From assembly GCA_019751755.1 (NCBI GenBank), contig JAIENA010000233.1, forward strand, positions 1 to 51,801: a stretch of DNA of 51,801 bases, in the 5' to 3' direction. Positions 1 to 7,806 of this stretch are shown here, one piece after another. Source of the stretch: Burkholderiaceae bacterium (GTDB lineage Bacteria > Pseudomonadota > Gammaproteobacteria > Burkholderiales > Burkholderiaceae_D). Both the position numbers and the translations under genes were made by a program. Each line of letters opens with the position of its first letter. Position 1 is the first letter of the stretch. The notes below the pieces were generated by a model that searched no databases, was not told the origin of the DNA, and saw only the letters and a program-made list of their open reading frames with translations.

Positions 1-21
1 TTAACGATTAACGATTAACGA
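1..21. repeat. Three tandem copies of a 7-bp unit
   Basis: TTAACGA is repeated three times in a row and overlaps the 3' end and stop codon of the LOG-family gene read on the minus strand. Seven is not a multiple of three, but every copy supplies TAA on the minus strand, so gain or loss of copies would alter only the last residues. The left edge of the repeat is cut by the window start. Confidence 0.75.
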
Positions 22-563
22 TTGATGAAGCGCGTCAGCAACGCCGCCGGCGCGCTTTCCACCATCATCATGTCGGCATGCTGCGGCTTAATAAAGCCCT
101 GCTCCCTGGCGTGGTCGATAAAGCCCACCAGGCTGTCATAAAAGCCATCGACATTGAGCAAGCCGATCGGCTTGCTGTGTATCCCCAGCTGCGACCAGGT
201 CAGCATTTCAAACAATTCTTCCATGGTTCCCATGCCGCCGGGCATGGCAATGAAGCCGTCGGCCAGTTGCGCCATCATGGCTTTGCGCTCGTGCATGTCC
301 TTGACGATGAACTGGCGCGTCAGGCCGGTATGCCCCACTTCGCGCTCGACCAGCGCGGTCGGGATCACGCCCGTGACTTCGCCGCCCAAGCGCAGCACTT
401 CATCGGCAATCACGCCCATCAAGCCAACATTGCCGCCGCCGTACACCAGCGACAGGTTGGCGTCCACCATGGCGCGCGCCAGCAGGCGCGCCTCGTCCGC
501 ATAACGGGGAGAGACGCCGCCATTGGCGCCGCAATAGACACAGATCGATTTCAATTGCTGCAA
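15..563 (-). CDS. LOG-family protein (TIGR00730-type lysine-decarboxylase-like Rossmann protein)
   Basis: The 182-residue product is a cytosolic LOG/YvdD-type protein. Members hydrolyse nucleoside 5'-monophosphates to the free base and ribose 5-phosphate, classically cytokinin riboside monophosphates. The family hallmark PGGMGTMEE (PGGxGTxxE) is present, as is the N-terminal glycine-rich stretch VYGGGNVGLMG. The length is normal for the family. The start is a TTG at 561-563 preceded by AGAGGACGAG. It lies just after the stop of the upstream TPR gene, so the two are probably translated as a coupled pair. The family assignment is firm; the physiological substrate in this organism is not known from sequence. 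Confidence 0.9.
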   Translation of the reverse strand: MQQLKSICVYCGANGGVSPRYADEARLLARAMVDANLSLVYGGGNVGLMGVIADEVLRLGGEVTGVIPTALVEREVGHTGLTRQFIVKDMHERKAMMAQLADGFIAMPGGMGTMEELFEMLTWSQLGIHSKPIGLLNVDGFYDSLVGFIDHAREQGFIKPQHADMMMVESAPAALLTRFINR

Positions 564-564
564 G

Positions 565-1341
565 TTACTCGTCCTCTAACTCGGATTTGGCCAGTTCCAC
601 GTCCAGCCGTTCGTTGGCGTCGGCCGCTTCGTGTTCGGCCGCCTTTTCATACAAGCCGACAGCTTCGTCCATTTTCTTCTTGCCGTCCAGCATGACGAGC
701 GCATTCGCATATTCAATATGCGTGATGGCACTGGCGGGATTGAGCTCGGCCGCCTTCTTGAACAGCTTGTAGCCCTCGTCCTTTTTCGCGCCATAGGTCA
801 GGCCGGCAATCATCGAGCCGACCTTGTCGACGATTTCCGCATGGTAGCTGCCCAGCGCGATGTGGGCGTCGGCGTGCTTGGGAGCCAGCTTGATGGCGGT
901 ATCGAGGCTGTTCTTGACTTTGGCGCCAATGCCCTGCGACAGCGCCTTGACGATCGAAATGCCCTGGGCATAGCGGCCCAGCGCATACGCGTGCCAGTAG
1001 AAACCGGCCGCGTTCTTCGGCTGTTCCTGCTGTTGCTGTTCGCAGCGCTCCGCCACTTCCAGGTACAGTGCCAGCTTTTTCTTGTCGCTCTTTTCCAGGT
1101 AATTGGCATAGATGCAGGTGGCGCGGTTCGCCACCGAGTAACCATCGACCCCTTGCGCCAGTCCCAGTTCGGCGGCTTTTTCAAAGTCGCCCGCATGGTA
1201 CGCAATCCATGCCTGCACCAGCTCCGGACTCGACGGGTAGCTTTCCGCGTCGCTGGCGTGCAGCCGCGCCCAGGCCTTTTTCAGACTGGCGGCGGTATAC
1301 ACATAAGCGTCGTCCGCGTAAGGGAATTTGGTCCATGCCAT
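565..1341 (-). CDS. Tetratricopeptide-repeat protein
   Basis: A 258-residue protein without a signal peptide or membrane segment, so probably cytosolic. It is made of paired amphipathic helices with TPR spacing, clearest in the C-terminal half where the A-x-L-N/D-P register recurs (for example FKKAAELNP followed by HIEYANAL). TPR arrays bind other proteins, so a scaffold or chaperone-like role is likely, but no partner can be named. It starts with ATG at 1339-1341 and is followed at once by the LOG-family gene. The TetR gene lies about 10 bp upstream on the same strand, so the group from the patatin gene to the LOG gene may be one transcript. Confidence 0.75.
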   Translation of the reverse strand: MAWTKFPYADDAYVYTAASLKKAWARLHASDAESYPSSPELVQAWIAYHAGDFEKAAELGLAQGVDGYSVANRATCIYANYLEKSDKKKLALYLEVAERCEQQQQEQPKNAAGFYWHAYALGRYAQGISIVKALSQGIGAKVKNSLDTAIKLAPKHADAHIALGSYHAEIVDKVGSMIAGLTYGAKKDEGYKLFKKAAELNPASAITHIEYANALVMLDGKKKMDEAVGLYEKAAEHEAADANERLDVELAKSELEDE

Positions 1342-1351
1342 GCTGCTTCTC

Positions 1352-2083
1352 CTAGGTAAGTTTTTTTAAGTATTCTTCAGACAATTTCTGGAACAGCAAT
1401 TGCGTCTCGCCACGCAGGTACGGACCGATTTGCGACAGCACCTGGTAGCAGCCACGGGCCAGCGCATCGGCCATCGATTGCTGCTCGGTATATTTGCGCG
1501 GATTGCGCACGTATTCATACGACAGCCAGTAAGTCGCCACCACCACCATATTGGTCGCCATGGCATCGATTTGCGCATCCGACGCCTCCAGCGACTGTTC
1601 GCTGCGCAAGTCTTCGCACAATTGCTTGGCGACTTTGATCTTGTGCGCGAGGATCTGTTTGAAATGCAGTTCCAGTTTGCGATTACGCGACAATAAGTCA
1701 TTCAAGTCGCGGTAAAAGAAACGGTAACGCCAAATCAATTCAAACATCAAGTGCAAATACAGCCATACGTCTTCAATATTCGAGCGACGCCCATCGGGCA
1801 CTTGCAATATGCGTTCAATCTCACCTTCGAACTGCGTGAAAATAGAATTAACTATATCATCTTTATTGCGAAAATGATAATAAAGATTACCGGGCGAGAT
1901 ATTCATTTCTTCCGCAATCACCGTGGTCGTGATATTGGGCTCGCCGAATTCGTTAAATAAACGAAGGGATAATTCTAGAATACGTTCGCGGGTGCGTCGT
2001 GGTGCTTTCTGTTGCATGGTGGCCGTTATGTGTTTTTCTTCACGCAAGGATAACACCGAAGCATCGCTTTCCGTAATGCTCAC
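1352..2083 (-). CDS. TetR/AcrR-family transcriptional regulator
   Basis: A one-component repressor-type regulator of 243 residues. The N-terminal TetR DNA-binding helices lie at about residues 30-75, with the helix-turn-helix at about 51-72 ending in the typical NLYYHFRNKDD. The helical C-terminal domain is the ligand and dimer region; its ligand is unknown. The annotated start is a GTG at 2081-2083 that overlaps the patatin stop codon (GTGA). An internal ATG at residue 23 (position 2017) would also give a complete TetR protein. Overlap with a lipid-hydrolase gene, and a phasin and acyl-CoA reductase nearby, suggest control of lipid genes and perhaps sensing of a fatty-acyl compound. That is inference. 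Confidence 0.88.
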   Translation of the reverse strand: MSITESDASVLSLREEKHITATMQQKAPRRTRERILELSLRLFNEFGEPNITTTVIAEEMNISPGNLYYHFRNKDDIVNSIFTQFEGEIERILQVPDGRRSNIEDVWLYLHLMFELIWRYRFFYRDLNDLLSRNRKLELHFKQILAHKIKVAKQLCEDLRSEQSLEASDAQIDAMATNMVVVATYWLSYEYVRNPRKYTEQQSMADALARGCYQVLSQIGPYLRGETQLLFQKLSEEYLKKLT

Positions 2084-3300
2084 TGCTGTGCTTCAACGCC
2101 GTGCACCACTCTCAAGTAACGCTCCAGGTCGGCCAGCGCGGCATCGAGTTCCAGCAGAGACTTGCGTGGCGGCGTATCGCTGACCAATCTCAAACTTTTA
2201 TCTTGCAACACGGATTCCCTCAAACGCATGCCATGGCGGGCCAGTTTCGGGCCCAGATTGTGGCGTTGTTGCCACAAAGCTTGTCGGGTATGCTGGTAGG
2301 CCTGTTCACAGGTGTAACGTCGATTGTTGTAACTAAACATCGCCGTAAAGAACAGTTCGGCGTCGGTTTCGCTGGGCTGGAACAACAGGATATCGACGTT
2401 CGGATGGCTGACCTGGTAGCTGGCCAGGCCGGTTTCGAGACGCGAATGCAAGATCGAGCGGATGGTTTGCGACAACACGTCGATCAGGCCGCCATTGACC
2501 AGCTTGCCGGCGCCGGCCTTGAAGCTGGCGTTGTACGGCACAATGGGATTGACCAGCAACAGCAATTCCACCCCGGCTTCCAGGGCAATCGACGAGTGCA
2601 TGGTTTTACGCAAGGCGCCATCGACGAAATGGTGGCCATTGATTTCCACCGGCGGGAACAGTCCGGGCACGGCGGCACTGGCTTGCACGGCCGTGGAAAT
2701 CGGCGTGGCGTCCCAGCCGGCCTCGCCAAACCGCACCGCTTTACCGGTATCGAGGTCGGTGGCGACAATCACCAGTTTGCGGCCCAGCTTGCGGAAATCA
2801 TTGGTGCGCCCGGCGTGGCTGTAGACCGATTCCAGGTAGCGTCCCAGCGAATCGGCCGATAAAAAACCGGCCGGCAAGGCTTCTTTCATGCGTTCAAACG
2901 AACCCGCCAGGCTCTTGCGGTTGCGCGCATAGTGCATCACGCTACCGGCCAGCAGGCGCGGCACGGTGCGCGCGCGTTTGGCCAGCTCGCGCAACGCCGG
3001 GCGCAGCAGGGTTTCCGGGCGGAACAGCAAAGCGCCTTTCGCCGCGTCCACGTCGCTTTCCACGAACAGCCGGCACATCTGGTGCGGCGTCACGCCATTG
3101 GCCAACGCCGACGTGATCACCGCGCCGGCGCTGACGCCGACATAAATGTCGGCCTGGTTCAAATCGAGTCCCTCGATGGCTTCCGCAATCGCGGCCAGCG
3201 CACCGATTTCATACACCACGGCCAGCGGACCGCCGCCCGCCAGCGCCAGCCCGACTTTCACGGGGGGCCTGGTCTGTTGATCTTTATGTTTTGCGGCCAT
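2080..3300 (-). CDS. Patatin-like phospholipase
   Basis: A 406-residue cytosolic or peripheral lipid acyl hydrolase with a Ser-Asp dyad. The glycine-rich oxyanion loop AGGGP is at residues 21-25, the nucleophile elbow GVSAG at 55-59 (Ser57), and the DG of the Asp motif at 227-228 within VDGAL. All key residues are present. Patatins release fatty acids from phospholipids or neutral lipids. Close proximity to a phasin, and overlap with a TetR gene, would suit turnover of storage-granule or membrane lipids. No signal peptide is seen. The start ATG is at 3298-3300 and its stop overlaps the TetR start by 4 bp. Confidence 0.92.
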   Translation of the reverse strand: MAAKHKDQQTRPPVKVGLALAGGGPLAVVYEIGALAAIAEAIEGLDLNQADIYVGVSAGAVITSALANGVTPHQMCRLFVESDVDAAKGALLFRPETLLRPALRELAKRARTVPRLLAGSVMHYARNRKSLAGSFERMKEALPAGFLSADSLGRYLESVYSHAGRTNDFRKLGRKLVIVATDLDTGKAVRFGEAGWDATPISTAVQASAAVPGLFPPVEINGHHFVDGALRKTMHSSIALEAGVELLLLVNPIVPYNASFKAGAGKLVNGGLIDVLSQTIRSILHSRLETGLASYQVSHPNVDILLFQPSETDAELFFTAMFSYNNRRYTCEQAYQHTRQALWQQRHNLGPKLARHGMRLRESVLQDKSLRLVSDTPPRKSLLELDAALADLERYLRVVHGVEAQQ

Positions 3301-3349
3301 GTAAATCCATTAAAGCCCATACAGCCCATGTCGCGCTGTAATAAGCGAA

Positions 3350-3370
3350 AGGCCTGCACGTGGCAGGCCT
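3350..3370. terminator. Hairpin downstream of the phasin gene
   Basis: A perfect 8-bp stem, AGGCCTGC / GCAGGCCT, with a 5-nt loop. It lies between the phasin stop and the patatin start, both on the minus strand. No strong T-run follows on the minus strand, so it may be an mRNA-stabilising or attenuating hairpin and not a classical terminator. Confidence 0.5.
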
Positions 3371-3380
3371 GTAGCAAATT

Positions 3381-3426
3381 CCCTCGGACCCGGCCCGCAA
3401 GCGGGCCGGGGGAGGAGGACCGAGGG
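3381..3426 (-). terminator. Nested hairpin in the phasin 3' region
   Basis: Inner stem CGGCCCGC / GCGGGCCG with a 2-nt loop (3391-3408), enclosed by an outer CCCTCGG / CCGAGGG pairing (3381-3387 with 3420-3426). It begins about 20 bp past the phasin stop on the minus strand. It probably ends or protects the phasin transcript and uncouples it from the patatin operon downstream. It lacks a poly-U tail. Confidence 0.5.
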
Positions 3427-3445
3427 AACTTTACAACCGGCCTGC

Positions 3446-4138
3446 TTACGCGGCTTCTTGCTTGGCGGCCTCGCTGACGGAAGCGGCGGTCGGGAAGGCG
3501 ATCGCGGCAGCTTTAGGCGCGGCGGCGGCTTTCGGCGCGGCGGCCTTCTTGGCGGCAGGCTTGCGGGCTACGGTTTTCTTTGGTGCGGCTTCGACTTCGA
3601 CTTTTTCAACTTTTGGCGCAGCGGCTTTTTTGGCGGCTGGCTTCTTGGCAGCGGCCGGCTTGGCGGCGGCTGGCTTGGCGGCAGCTTTGGCAGCGGCTTT
3701 GGCGGCTGGCTTGGCGGCCGGTTTAGCGGCAGCAACCACGATCTTCTTGCCGGTCAGTTCTTCCACGGCCTTGGTCAGGGCTTGCACGCGCTGGTTCAGT
3801 TCTTGCACGTCTTTCTGGGTTGGAACACCGATCGTGCCCAGGGCGCGGGAAACGCGCTCTTCGAACACTTGTTCCAGCTTGTCCCACGAGCCGGCGGCTT
3901 GTTTGCCCACGCCGCTGACGGTGTCACGCACTTCGGAGACTTTATCTTCGGCCAGATCACGGGTACGCTTTTGCAACGCGGTGCCTTCCTTGACCAGCTT
4001 GGCGAACACGCGACCGCCTTCTTCTTGAGCTTTAGCGAACGCGCCCAGGCCAGCTTGCCAGATTTGTTGTGCGGAATTGCGCACGGCGCTTGCCAGTTGT
4101 TTGTCGTCTGCTGCCAGGGATTTCAGTTTCTTAGCCAT
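3446..4138 (-). CDS. Phasin-family protein with histone-H1-like Ala/Lys/Pro tail (PhaF type)
   Basis: A 230-residue polyhydroxyalkanoate-granule-associated protein. Residues 1 to about 130 form the amphipathic phasin region, with a coiled segment before residue 130. Residues from about 138 on are a lysine-, alanine- and proline-rich repeat tail with KPAAK and KKPAAKKAA units. That architecture is known from PhaF-type phasins, which coat granules and contact nucleoid DNA through the tail to help granule partition. A good ribosome site (AGGAGC) precedes the ATG. The gene is divergent from the acyl-CoA reductase gene across 196 bp and is followed by two hairpins. No PHA synthase is in the window. 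Confidence 0.9.
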   Translation of the reverse strand: MAKKLKSLAADDKQLASAVRNSAQQIWQAGLGAFAKAQEEGGRVFAKLVKEGTALQKRTRDLAEDKVSEVRDTVSGVGKQAAGSWDKLEQVFEERVSRALGTIGVPTQKDVQELNQRVQALTKAVEELTGKKIVVAAAKPAAKPAAKAAAKAAAKPAAAKPAAAKKPAAKKAAAPKVEKVEVEAAPKKTVARKPAAKKAAAPKAAAAPKAAAIAFPTAASVSEAAKQEAA

Positions 4139-4334
4139 AGTAAGCTCCTAAAGAGTCTTTCGTTAAATCGGATCGTTCCTTCGATGAAAACATTTTAGGG
4201 GTCATTTCTAGAGATGGGCTTCTAATGGGGTAGAGTATGCGTTCTAATGAACAGTGCAACAGTGCTTGCCAATTGTTGCCTGTCCTGTAATGATTGCCGA
4301 GTTGTCGATACTTAAAGAATAAAGGAGAGACTTA
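4139..4334. promoter_or_regulatory. Divergent promoter region of the phasin and acyl-CoA reductase genes
   Basis: 196 bp, more AT-rich than its neighbours, between two divergent genes. It contains a direct repeat ACAGTGCA/ACAGTGCT at 4251-4266 that could be part of a regulator site. I could not assign convincing -35/-10 pairs, so only the region is called. Confidence 0.45.
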
Positions 4335-6323
4335 ATGCAATACTTTGTTACCGGAGCGACGGGTTTTATCGGCAAACGCCTGGTCAGGAAACTGCTGGAA
4401 AAGAAAGGTAGTGTTGTCTATTTCCTGATGCGTGAAAGCAGCAGCGACAAGCTGCCGGCGCTCTACGAATACTGGGGCGTCAGCAAAACGCGCGCGATTC
4501 CGGTATTCGGCGACTTGCGCAGTCCGAAACTGGGTGTCTCCAAAGACGATATCAAGCTATTATCTAAAAATATAGATCATTTTTATCATCTGGCCGCCAT
4601 TTACGACATGCTGGCGGACGCTGACGAGCAAATTGCCGTCAACGTCGAAGGCACCCGCAATACCGTTGAATTGGCCAATGCGATCCAGGCCGGCATCCTG
4701 CACCACGTCAGTTCGATTGCCGCCGCCGGCATGTTCGAAGGCATTTTCCGCGAAGACATGTTTGACGAAGCGGAAAACCTCGACCACCCGTATTTCGCGA
4801 CCAAGCACGAATCCGAGAAAATCGTCCGCCAGGAAACCAAGGGCGCGTGGCGCGTGTATCGCCCCGGCATGGTGGTGGGCGATTCCAAAACCGGCGAGAT
4901 GGACAAGATCGACGGTCCGTATTACTTCTTCAAGCTGATCCAGCGCATTCGCCAGTTGCTGCCGCCATGGATGCCGACCATCGGCATCGAAGGCGGCCGC
5001 ATCAACATCGTGCCGGTTGACTACGTGGTCAACGCGATGCACCACATTTCGCACCAGCCGGACCTGGATGGCCGCGCGTTCCACCTGACCGACCCGGAAC
5101 CGCTGCGCGTGGGCGAAGTGCTCAATATCTTCTGCCGCGCGGCGCATGCGCCGACCATGAGCATCCGCATCAATGCGGCGCTGTTCGGCTTCGTGCCGAA
5201 GTCCATCAAGAAAGGCGTAATGGCCCTGACGCCGGTGCGCCGCGTGCGCGACGCCGTCATGAAAGACCTGGGCTTGCCACCGGATTTGATGAACTTCATC
5301 AACTACCCTACCCGTTTCGACAACCGCGACACGGCCAAGGCGCTGAAAGGCACCGGCATCACCTGCCCGCCGCTCGAGCGCTACGCCGCACCGGTGTGGG
5401 ATTACTGGGAGCGTAACCTGGACCCGGACCTGTTCATCGACCATACCTTGCGCGGCCAGGTGGCCGGCAAGGTGGTGCTGGTGACCGGTGGCTCGTCCGG
5501 CATTGGCCTGGCGGCCGCCCATAAACTGGCGGAAGCGGGCGCGATCACCATCATTTGCGGCCGCGACGAGGCCAAGCTGGCCGAGGCCAAGAAGGAAGTG
5601 GAAGAGCGTGGCTTCGAGCTGATCACCTATGCGGCCGACCTGTCCGACATGGCCGATATCGACCGCTTCGCCAAGCTGCTGCTGGAAAACCATGGTGGTG
5701 TGGATGTGCTGGTCAACAATGCCGGCCGTTCGATCCGCCGCGCCATCGAATCGTCGTATGACCGCTTCCACGACTTCGAGCGCACCATGCAGCTGAACTA
5801 CTTCGGCGCGCTGCGCCTGACGATGGCGCTGATGCCGTCCATGACCGCAAAAAAACGCGGCCACGTGATCAACATCTCGTCGATCGGCGTGCTGACCAAC
5901 GCCCCGCGCTTCTCGGCCTATGTCGCCTCGAAAGCGGCGCTGGACGCCTGGACCCGCTGCGCCTCGTCCGAGCTGCAGGATCTGGGCATCAAGTTCACCA
6001 CCATCAACATGCCGCTGGTGCGCACGCCCATGATCGCGCCGACCAAGATCTACCAGAACGTGCCGACGCTGTCGCCGGAAGAAGCGGGCGACCTGATTGC
6101 CGAAGCCATCGTCTGGAAACCGGTGCGCATCGCCACCCGCGTCGGCATCTTCGGCCAGGTGCTGCATGCGCTGATGCCGCGCGTGGCGCAAATCGTGCTG
6201 AACACCACGTTCCGCATGTTCCCGGACTCGGAAGCCGCCAAGGGTCCTGACGGCAAGAAAGCACCGCAAATGTCGTCGGAGCAGATCGCCATGCAGCAGT
6301 TGTTGCGCGGGGTGCATTTCTAA
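4335..6323 (+). CDS. Two-domain alcohol-forming fatty acyl-CoA reductase (Marinobacter Maqu_2220 type)
   Basis: A 662-residue soluble NADPH enzyme predicted to reduce fatty acyl-CoA, via the aldehyde, to a fatty alcohol. The N-terminal extended-SDR/thioester-reductase domain has GATGFIG at residues 7-13 and a YxxxK pair at Tyr153/Lys157. The C-terminal classical SDR domain has TGGSSGIG at 384-391, NNAG at 461-464, a serine-rich strand around 515 and YxxxK at Tyr529/Lys533. Both active sites look intact. From memory, length, domain order and many motifs (GIFREDMF, INYPTRFD, WDYWERNLDPDLF, RFSAYVASK) match the 661-residue Marinobacter enzyme closely. The ATG follows AAAGGAGAG. Its position opposite a phasin suggests storage-lipid or wax metabolism. 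A mycobacterial-type acyl reductase is the alternative name. Confidence 0.88.
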   Translation: MQYFVTGATGFIGKRLVRKLLEKKGSVVYFLMRESSSDKLPALYEYWGVSKTRAIPVFGDLRSPKLGVSKDDIKLLSKNIDHFYHLAAIYDMLADADEQIAVNVEGTRNTVELANAIQAGILHHVSSIAAAGMFEGIFREDMFDEAENLDHPYFATKHESEKIVRQETKGAWRVYRPGMVVGDSKTGEMDKIDGPYYFFKLIQRIRQLLPPWMPTIGIEGGRINIVPVDYVVNAMHHISHQPDLDGRAFHLTDPEPLRVGEVLNIFCRAAHAPTMSIRINAALFGFVPKSIKKGVMALTPVRRVRDAVMKDLGLPPDLMNFINYPTRFDNRDTAKALKGTGITCPPLERYAAPVWDYWERNLDPDLFIDHTLRGQVAGKVVLVTGGSSGIGLAAAHKLAEAGAITIICGRDEAKLAEAKKEVEERGFELITYAADLSDMADIDRFAKLLLENHGGVDVLVNNAGRSIRRAIESSYDRFHDFERTMQLNYFGALRLTMALMPSMTAKKRGHVINISSIGVLTNAPRFSAYVASKAALDAWTRCASSELQDLGIKFTTINMPLVRTPMIAPTKIYQNVPTLSPEEAGDLIAEAIVWKPVRIATRVGIFGQVLHALMPRVAQIVLNTTFRMFPDSEAAKGPDGKKAPQMSSEQIAMQQLLRGVHF

Positions 6324-6351
6324 GGGTATTGGTTTAACAGGCTTGCCTGCC

Positions 6352-6391
6352 AACGCCGGCACCAGGGGTTCCTGGGCCGGCGTTTTTTTAT
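6352..6391 (+). terminator. Rho-independent terminator of the acyl-CoA reductase gene
   Basis: Stem AACGCCGGC (6352-6360) pairs with GCCGGCGTT (6376-6384), followed by a run of T to about 6390. It lies about 30 bp after the stop codon. Confidence 0.85.
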
Positions 6392-6896
6392 TTTGTGCTG
6401 AACTCCGAACAACTCGAGATCAGCTTTGCACCACAACTGGTCATATCGTTTTCAAATGCCATGGCGCGTCCGTCAACCTGGTGCCGCCAGATTTATTGGA
6501 CACCTGCGCCACCAGCCCCAACTGCAACAACAGCGTCGCCACACAGATTTCAACAGGGCACCGGTGCATATCAGTAAAACCGCTTATGTCGGAGGTAGCG
6601 ATTCCGGGCCGTCTTGCGCGGCGTACTGGTGCAGCAGACCGCGCAGCGCGGGTAACGGCCATTGGTTGTTGCCGGCAGCGACATGTATCGTCCGGTAAAG
6701 CCCAAGGTCAATCACAGCGTGGCTGCTGACATGAGGGATGCGATGAGGTCAGTTTACCCTCCGGGTTTTTATGGCGCCGGGAGCGGCCTTGGCCATGCGC
6801 GTGCCATCGGATTTCTTGTCGAAAAACTTTACACGCACTTGGCGGCGGCTTACTCGAAACCATAAAAACCATTGATTTTATTCAATTAAAATTTCC
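6392..6896. other. Gene-free stretch before the PEP-CTERM gene
   Basis: About 500 bp with no open frame I can support as a gene. Short overlapping frames exist on both strands but have low-complexity, shadow-like composition and no ribosome sites. One minus-strand frame of roughly 54 codons (about 6593-6757) lacks a start codon and could be a decayed gene end; I do not recognise it. AT content rises from about 6860 toward the sigma-54 promoter. Confidence 0.5.
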
Positions 6897-6912
6897 TGGA
6901 ATGAATATTGCT
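6897..6912 (+). promoter_or_regulatory. Sigma-54 (RpoN) promoter of the PEP-CTERM gene
   Basis: TGGAATG-AATA-TTGCT matches the RpoN consensus TGGCACG-N4-TTGCW, with the invariant GG and GC separated by exactly 10 bp. The predicted transcription start is near 6922 and the gene starts at 6949. In several betaproteobacteria PEP-CTERM genes are known to be driven by RpoN with the PrsK/PrsR two-component pair, so this element fits its gene. Confidence 0.72.
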
Positions 6913-6948
6913 TTCCTGAAAGAATCTTTACATTCACCTTGAAACCAC

Positions 6949-7593
6949 ATGACCTTCGCCCGCATCGCCTCCCTGACCGCCGCCATCCTGACCACGCTCG
7001 CCTGCACCCAGGCCATTGCCTCTCCGATCTATGTCACCGGCGAAGTGACCACGGCCTCCGCTTCGCAATGGTTCACCCTTCCCGCCACGTTCAAGGCTGG
7101 CACCGTGATGGATCTCAACCTGGCATTCGAGATCGACGGCAACTTTGGCTTCAATTCCCCAAAAGTGAGCAATGTCAGCGGCGCCCTGACCTGGAACGAT
7201 GGCCAGGCGCGCAGCTATGCCCTGACGACGTACAGCGGCATGAGCACCAGCAGCAATGGCTTGATCGGCCTGACGTTCAGCAATCCGACCACTTATGGCG
7301 ATCTGAGCCTGAGCAGTATTGCCATCCAACTGAAAGCCAACGTCAATCCATTCTACGATCAAGGGAGCTACGCCAGCACGTACGCCACCTCGTCATTCGG
7401 CGGTATCGAGATCAATGCGGTCGAGGGTTCGAGATGGGTATTTGGCAATATCGCCGGCAGCAAGAACTTTGTCGGCACGGTGGGCACCACCGCGCCGGTA
7501 AAGGCCGCGGCCAACGTGCCGGAACCATCCTCGCTGGTCCTGTTCGGCGCTGCGCTCGCAGGCATCGCCGCCGTGCGCCGCCGCCGCGCCTGA
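6949..7593 (+). CDS. PEP-CTERM sorting-domain protein
   Basis: A 214-residue exported protein. An N-terminal signal peptide of about 24 residues ends near QAIAS. The middle is a Ser/Thr/Gly/Asn-rich beta-type region without cysteines. The C-terminus is a textbook PEP-CTERM tripartite tail: VPEPSS, a hydrophobic helix and a final RRRRA. The tail is expected to be cut by an exosortase (EpsH family), usually as part of exopolysaccharide or floc biology. No exosortase is in the window. The start ATG has only a weak ribosome site. The gene stands alone, 37 bp downstream of a sigma-54 promoter and just upstream of a MITE-like repeat. Confidence 0.9.
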   Translation: MTFARIASLTAAILTTLACTQAIASPIYVTGEVTTASASQWFTLPATFKAGTVMDLNLAFEIDGNFGFNSPKVSNVSGALTWNDGQARSYALTTYSGMSTSSNGLIGLTFSNPTTYGDLSLSSIAIQLKANVNPFYDQGSYASTYATSSFGGIEINAVEGSRWVFGNIAGSKNFVGTVGTTAPVKAAANVPEPSSLVLFGAALAGIAAVRRRRA

Positions 7594-7640
7594 GGCACCC
7601 CTGTGCTGCCGGCAGTTACATGCCGGCGCCCCAAATCGTG

Positions 7641-7806
7641 GCTAAGTAAGTACGCATAAATTCTTGTGAATTCTGACTTCCATAACCGGCGCTCTGCGGC
7701 GTTGCCCGCTGCTAGCAGTGCCCGCACTGCGTCGCACCGGGCGCCTTGCAGCGCATCCGGTTCTGTTCGTCATAATTTCACAATAATTTCTTGGTACTTA
7801 CTTAGC
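7641..7806. repeat. 166-bp palindromic MITE-like element
   Basis: The ends are a perfect 13-bp inverted repeat: GCTAAGTAAGTAC at 7641-7653 and its complement at 7794-7806. Similarity continues inward imperfectly to about 37 bp per side, with TTGTGAA-TTCTGAC facing GTCATAATTTCACAA. The interior has further imperfect self-complementarity (GGCGCTCTGCGGCG against CGCCTTGCAGCGC). No transposase is encoded. The structure suits a miniature inverted-repeat transposable element mobilised in trans, or a large REP-like hairpin. I see no clear target-site duplication. Confidence 0.65.

Noticed and set aside
78..695. Long plus-strand open frames opposite the LOG and TPR genes
   Set aside because: They are antisense shadows in GC-rich DNA, with Arg/His/Gln-rich composition, no ribosome sites and no family motifs. 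Similar long antisense frames over 4560-6362, 8154-10112 and 10149-11813 were dropped for the same reason.
6343..6729. 128-codon plus-strand frame after the acyl-CoA reductase
   Set aside because: It begins inside the terminator hairpin, lacks a ribosome site and has no recognisable protein features.
6593..6757. Minus-strand 54-codon frame reading like the end of a regulator or enzyme
   Set aside because: It has no start codon and a stop directly upstream, and I cannot match it to a family. It may be a gene remnant but cannot be supported.
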